Shown here: in pieces, positions 63,224 to 64,000 of the stretch
Position numbering within the stretch: position 1 is the first letter of the stretch
How the letters are laid out: the number at the start of each line of letters is the position of its first letter
NCBI RefSeq assembly: GCF_018709685.1
Contig: NZ_JABDHQ010000003.1
Coordinates: 124,001 to 188,000, forward strand
Source: Akkermansia muciniphila
GTDB taxonomy: Bacteria > Verrucomicrobiota > Verrucomicrobiia > Verrucomicrobiales > Akkermansiaceae
Direction of reading: 5' to 3'
DNA length: 64,000 nucleotides
The notes under the pieces: model-generated
What the model was told of the DNA's origin: nothing
Database searches by the model: none
What the model saw: the letters and a program-made list of their open reading frames with translations, nothing else
Program-made: the position numbers and the translations under genes

Positions 63224-63982
63224 ATGAGCGTTAAATCCGCACTAATCATTTCAGGCGGCGTTCTTGCATTTGCCCTGGGCGTTTACCGGATAGCCTCCCC
63301 GCGGGAACCCTCTCCGGAAGAACTGTACCGGCAATACATGGAGCTTTCCCCCTTTGAACAGTTTGAACAGAAGGAAGAACTGCTGAAAAAAGCGGCGCAG
63401 GCCAGCTATGTTCCCGCCATGCGCCAGATGGCGGATCATAATTTCCTCTCCAAAAGCGATCTTAAACCCGATGAATACAATTACTGGATTAAAAAAGCGG
63501 CGGACCACGGAAATCCGCAGGCCCAGTATGAAGCTTTCACGGAATGCGTCTCGGAGAACGCTTCTGAAATCTTTTCCTACCTGGTACAGGCTGACAGGCA
63601 GTCCTACGCTCCCGCCTCCCTGGAACTGGGACGGTTGCATGCCTGTGGAGCCGAGGAATACGGCATCATGCGGGATGAAGGTAAAGCCATGGAGTTTTAT
63701 CAGAAAGCCGCTGCCCTGAATCATCCGGAAGCCCTTTATCTGCTTTATCTGATGGAAAAACTGGAAATTCCGTCCAGGGAGGAAGCGAAACGGCACCCGG
63801 ACGCCTATGCCCGCTATCTTCAACAGGCGCAACAGCAGAAAGCGTTCCCGATCATGCCTCCCTGCATGGACGGGGAAGATCCCCGGAACTGCCAATCCGA
63901 GGGGCGTATCAGGGAGGTGCTAAAAACCTACCTGCCGCAGAACCCGAAAGCTGTTGAATGGATTCAAAAAAGCTACAGGTAA
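63224..63982 (+). CDS. Sel1-like repeat protein with N-terminal membrane segment
   Basis: 252 residues from the ATG at 63224 (MSVKSALIISGG). A hydrophobic N-terminal segment (about 4-22) acts as a signal or anchor. It is followed by helical repeats of Sel1/TPR type: A-x-MRQMADHNF, YWIKKAADHGNPQAQYEAF and AMEFYQKAAALNHPEALYLLYLME (about 165-188). Function unknown; such repeats mediate protein contacts. It follows the regulator by 100 bp, with no clear operon link. Confidence 0.75.
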   Translation: MSVKSALIISGGVLAFALGVYRIASPREPSPEELYRQYMELSPFEQFEQKEELLKKAAQASYVPAMRQMADHNFLSKSDLKPDEYNYWIKKAADHGNPQAQYEAFTECVSENASEIFSYLVQADRQSYAPASLELGRLHACGAEEYGIMRDEGKAMEFYQKAAALNHPEALYLLYLMEKLEIPSREEAKRHPDAYARYLQQAQQQKAFPIMPPCMDGEDPRNCQSEGRIREVLKTYLPQNPKAVEWIQKSYR

Positions 63983-64000
63983 AAAATGATAGGTCTTACT

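Noticed and set aside
1-63980. tRNA, rRNA, CRISPR arrays, insertion sequences
   Set aside because: Intergenic regions were read for cloverleaf T-arm motifs, repeat-spacer patterns and transposase fragments; none was found.

Overview
The window comes from a gut Akkermansia (Verrucomicrobiota). The strongest evidence is a five-gene pilus-like cluster (22147-29600). Its third gene is recognisably the orthologue of Amuc_1100, the TLR2-active protein of Akkermansia muciniphila, and it lies in the recalled order Amuc_1102-1101-1100-1099-1098. From memory the Amuc_1100 orthologue differs from the type strain at many positions, so this may be another Akkermansia species or a divergent phylogroup. Mucin-directed enzymes (GH95 fucosidase, GH89 alpha-N-acetylglucosaminidase, a sulfatase, a secreted metallopeptidase) fit a mucin degrader. 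No rRNA, tRNA, CRISPR array, prophage or insertion sequence was seen.

Layout. 1-11510: the end of a DUF2851-type gene, GH95, a metzincin-like peptidase, an LtaS-type membrane phosphotransferase, thiH, a family-4-like uracil-DNA glycosylase and GH89. 11729-22000: ilvD, a PhoB/PhoR pair, pepP-hisG followed by a 34-residue ribosomal-type basic protein, two tandem paralogous lipoproteins, lgt and an M42 aminopeptidase. 22147-29600: the pilus-like cluster, closed by a strong terminator. 29693-38018: coaE-rho, a metal P-type ATPase, a ROK kinase, tadA, lipA and a three-haem cytochrome c peroxidase. 38286-45084: a metal-homeostasis island with two feoA genes, feoB, a small Cys-rich membrane protein, an OprB-like porin, small Cys-rich peptides and a DtxR/MntR-type regulator. 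45163-55455: a phosphoesterase, an rRNA methyltransferase, nadB, a secreted protein, a two-domain glycosyltransferase, recQ and a sulfatase. 55557-59045: a small surface-glycan-like cluster (two glycosyltransferase-like genes and a UGM-like flavoprotein). 59546-63982: ahcY-metK, divergent from an ArsR-methyltransferase regulator, then a Sel1-type lipoprotein-like or anchored protein.

The most interesting signal is a 16-bp palindrome (GTTAG-n6-CTAAC, with variants). It recurs in front of feoA, the porin/Cys-rich operon, the DtxR-type regulator itself, a second Cys-rich ORF and the metal P-type ATPase about 5 kb away. At three of these promoters it sits between a TTGnnn -35 and a TAACTT -10 that are exactly 17 bp apart. 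This reads as a locally encoded metal-responsive regulon that includes undescribed Cys-rich peptides. A second strong signal is a 14-bp tandem repeat (5.7 copies) inside a glycosyltransferase gene. Because 14 is not a multiple of 3, gain or loss of one copy would switch the gene off, which suggests phase variation. A 13-bp inverted repeat flanks an AT-rich, promoter-like segment in the glycan cluster and could mark an invertible promoter.

Most genes on the minus strand end in recognisable hairpins with T tracts, which helped fix gene ends. Many start codons have no clear Shine-Dalgarno sequence, so several starts were chosen from family length and conservation.
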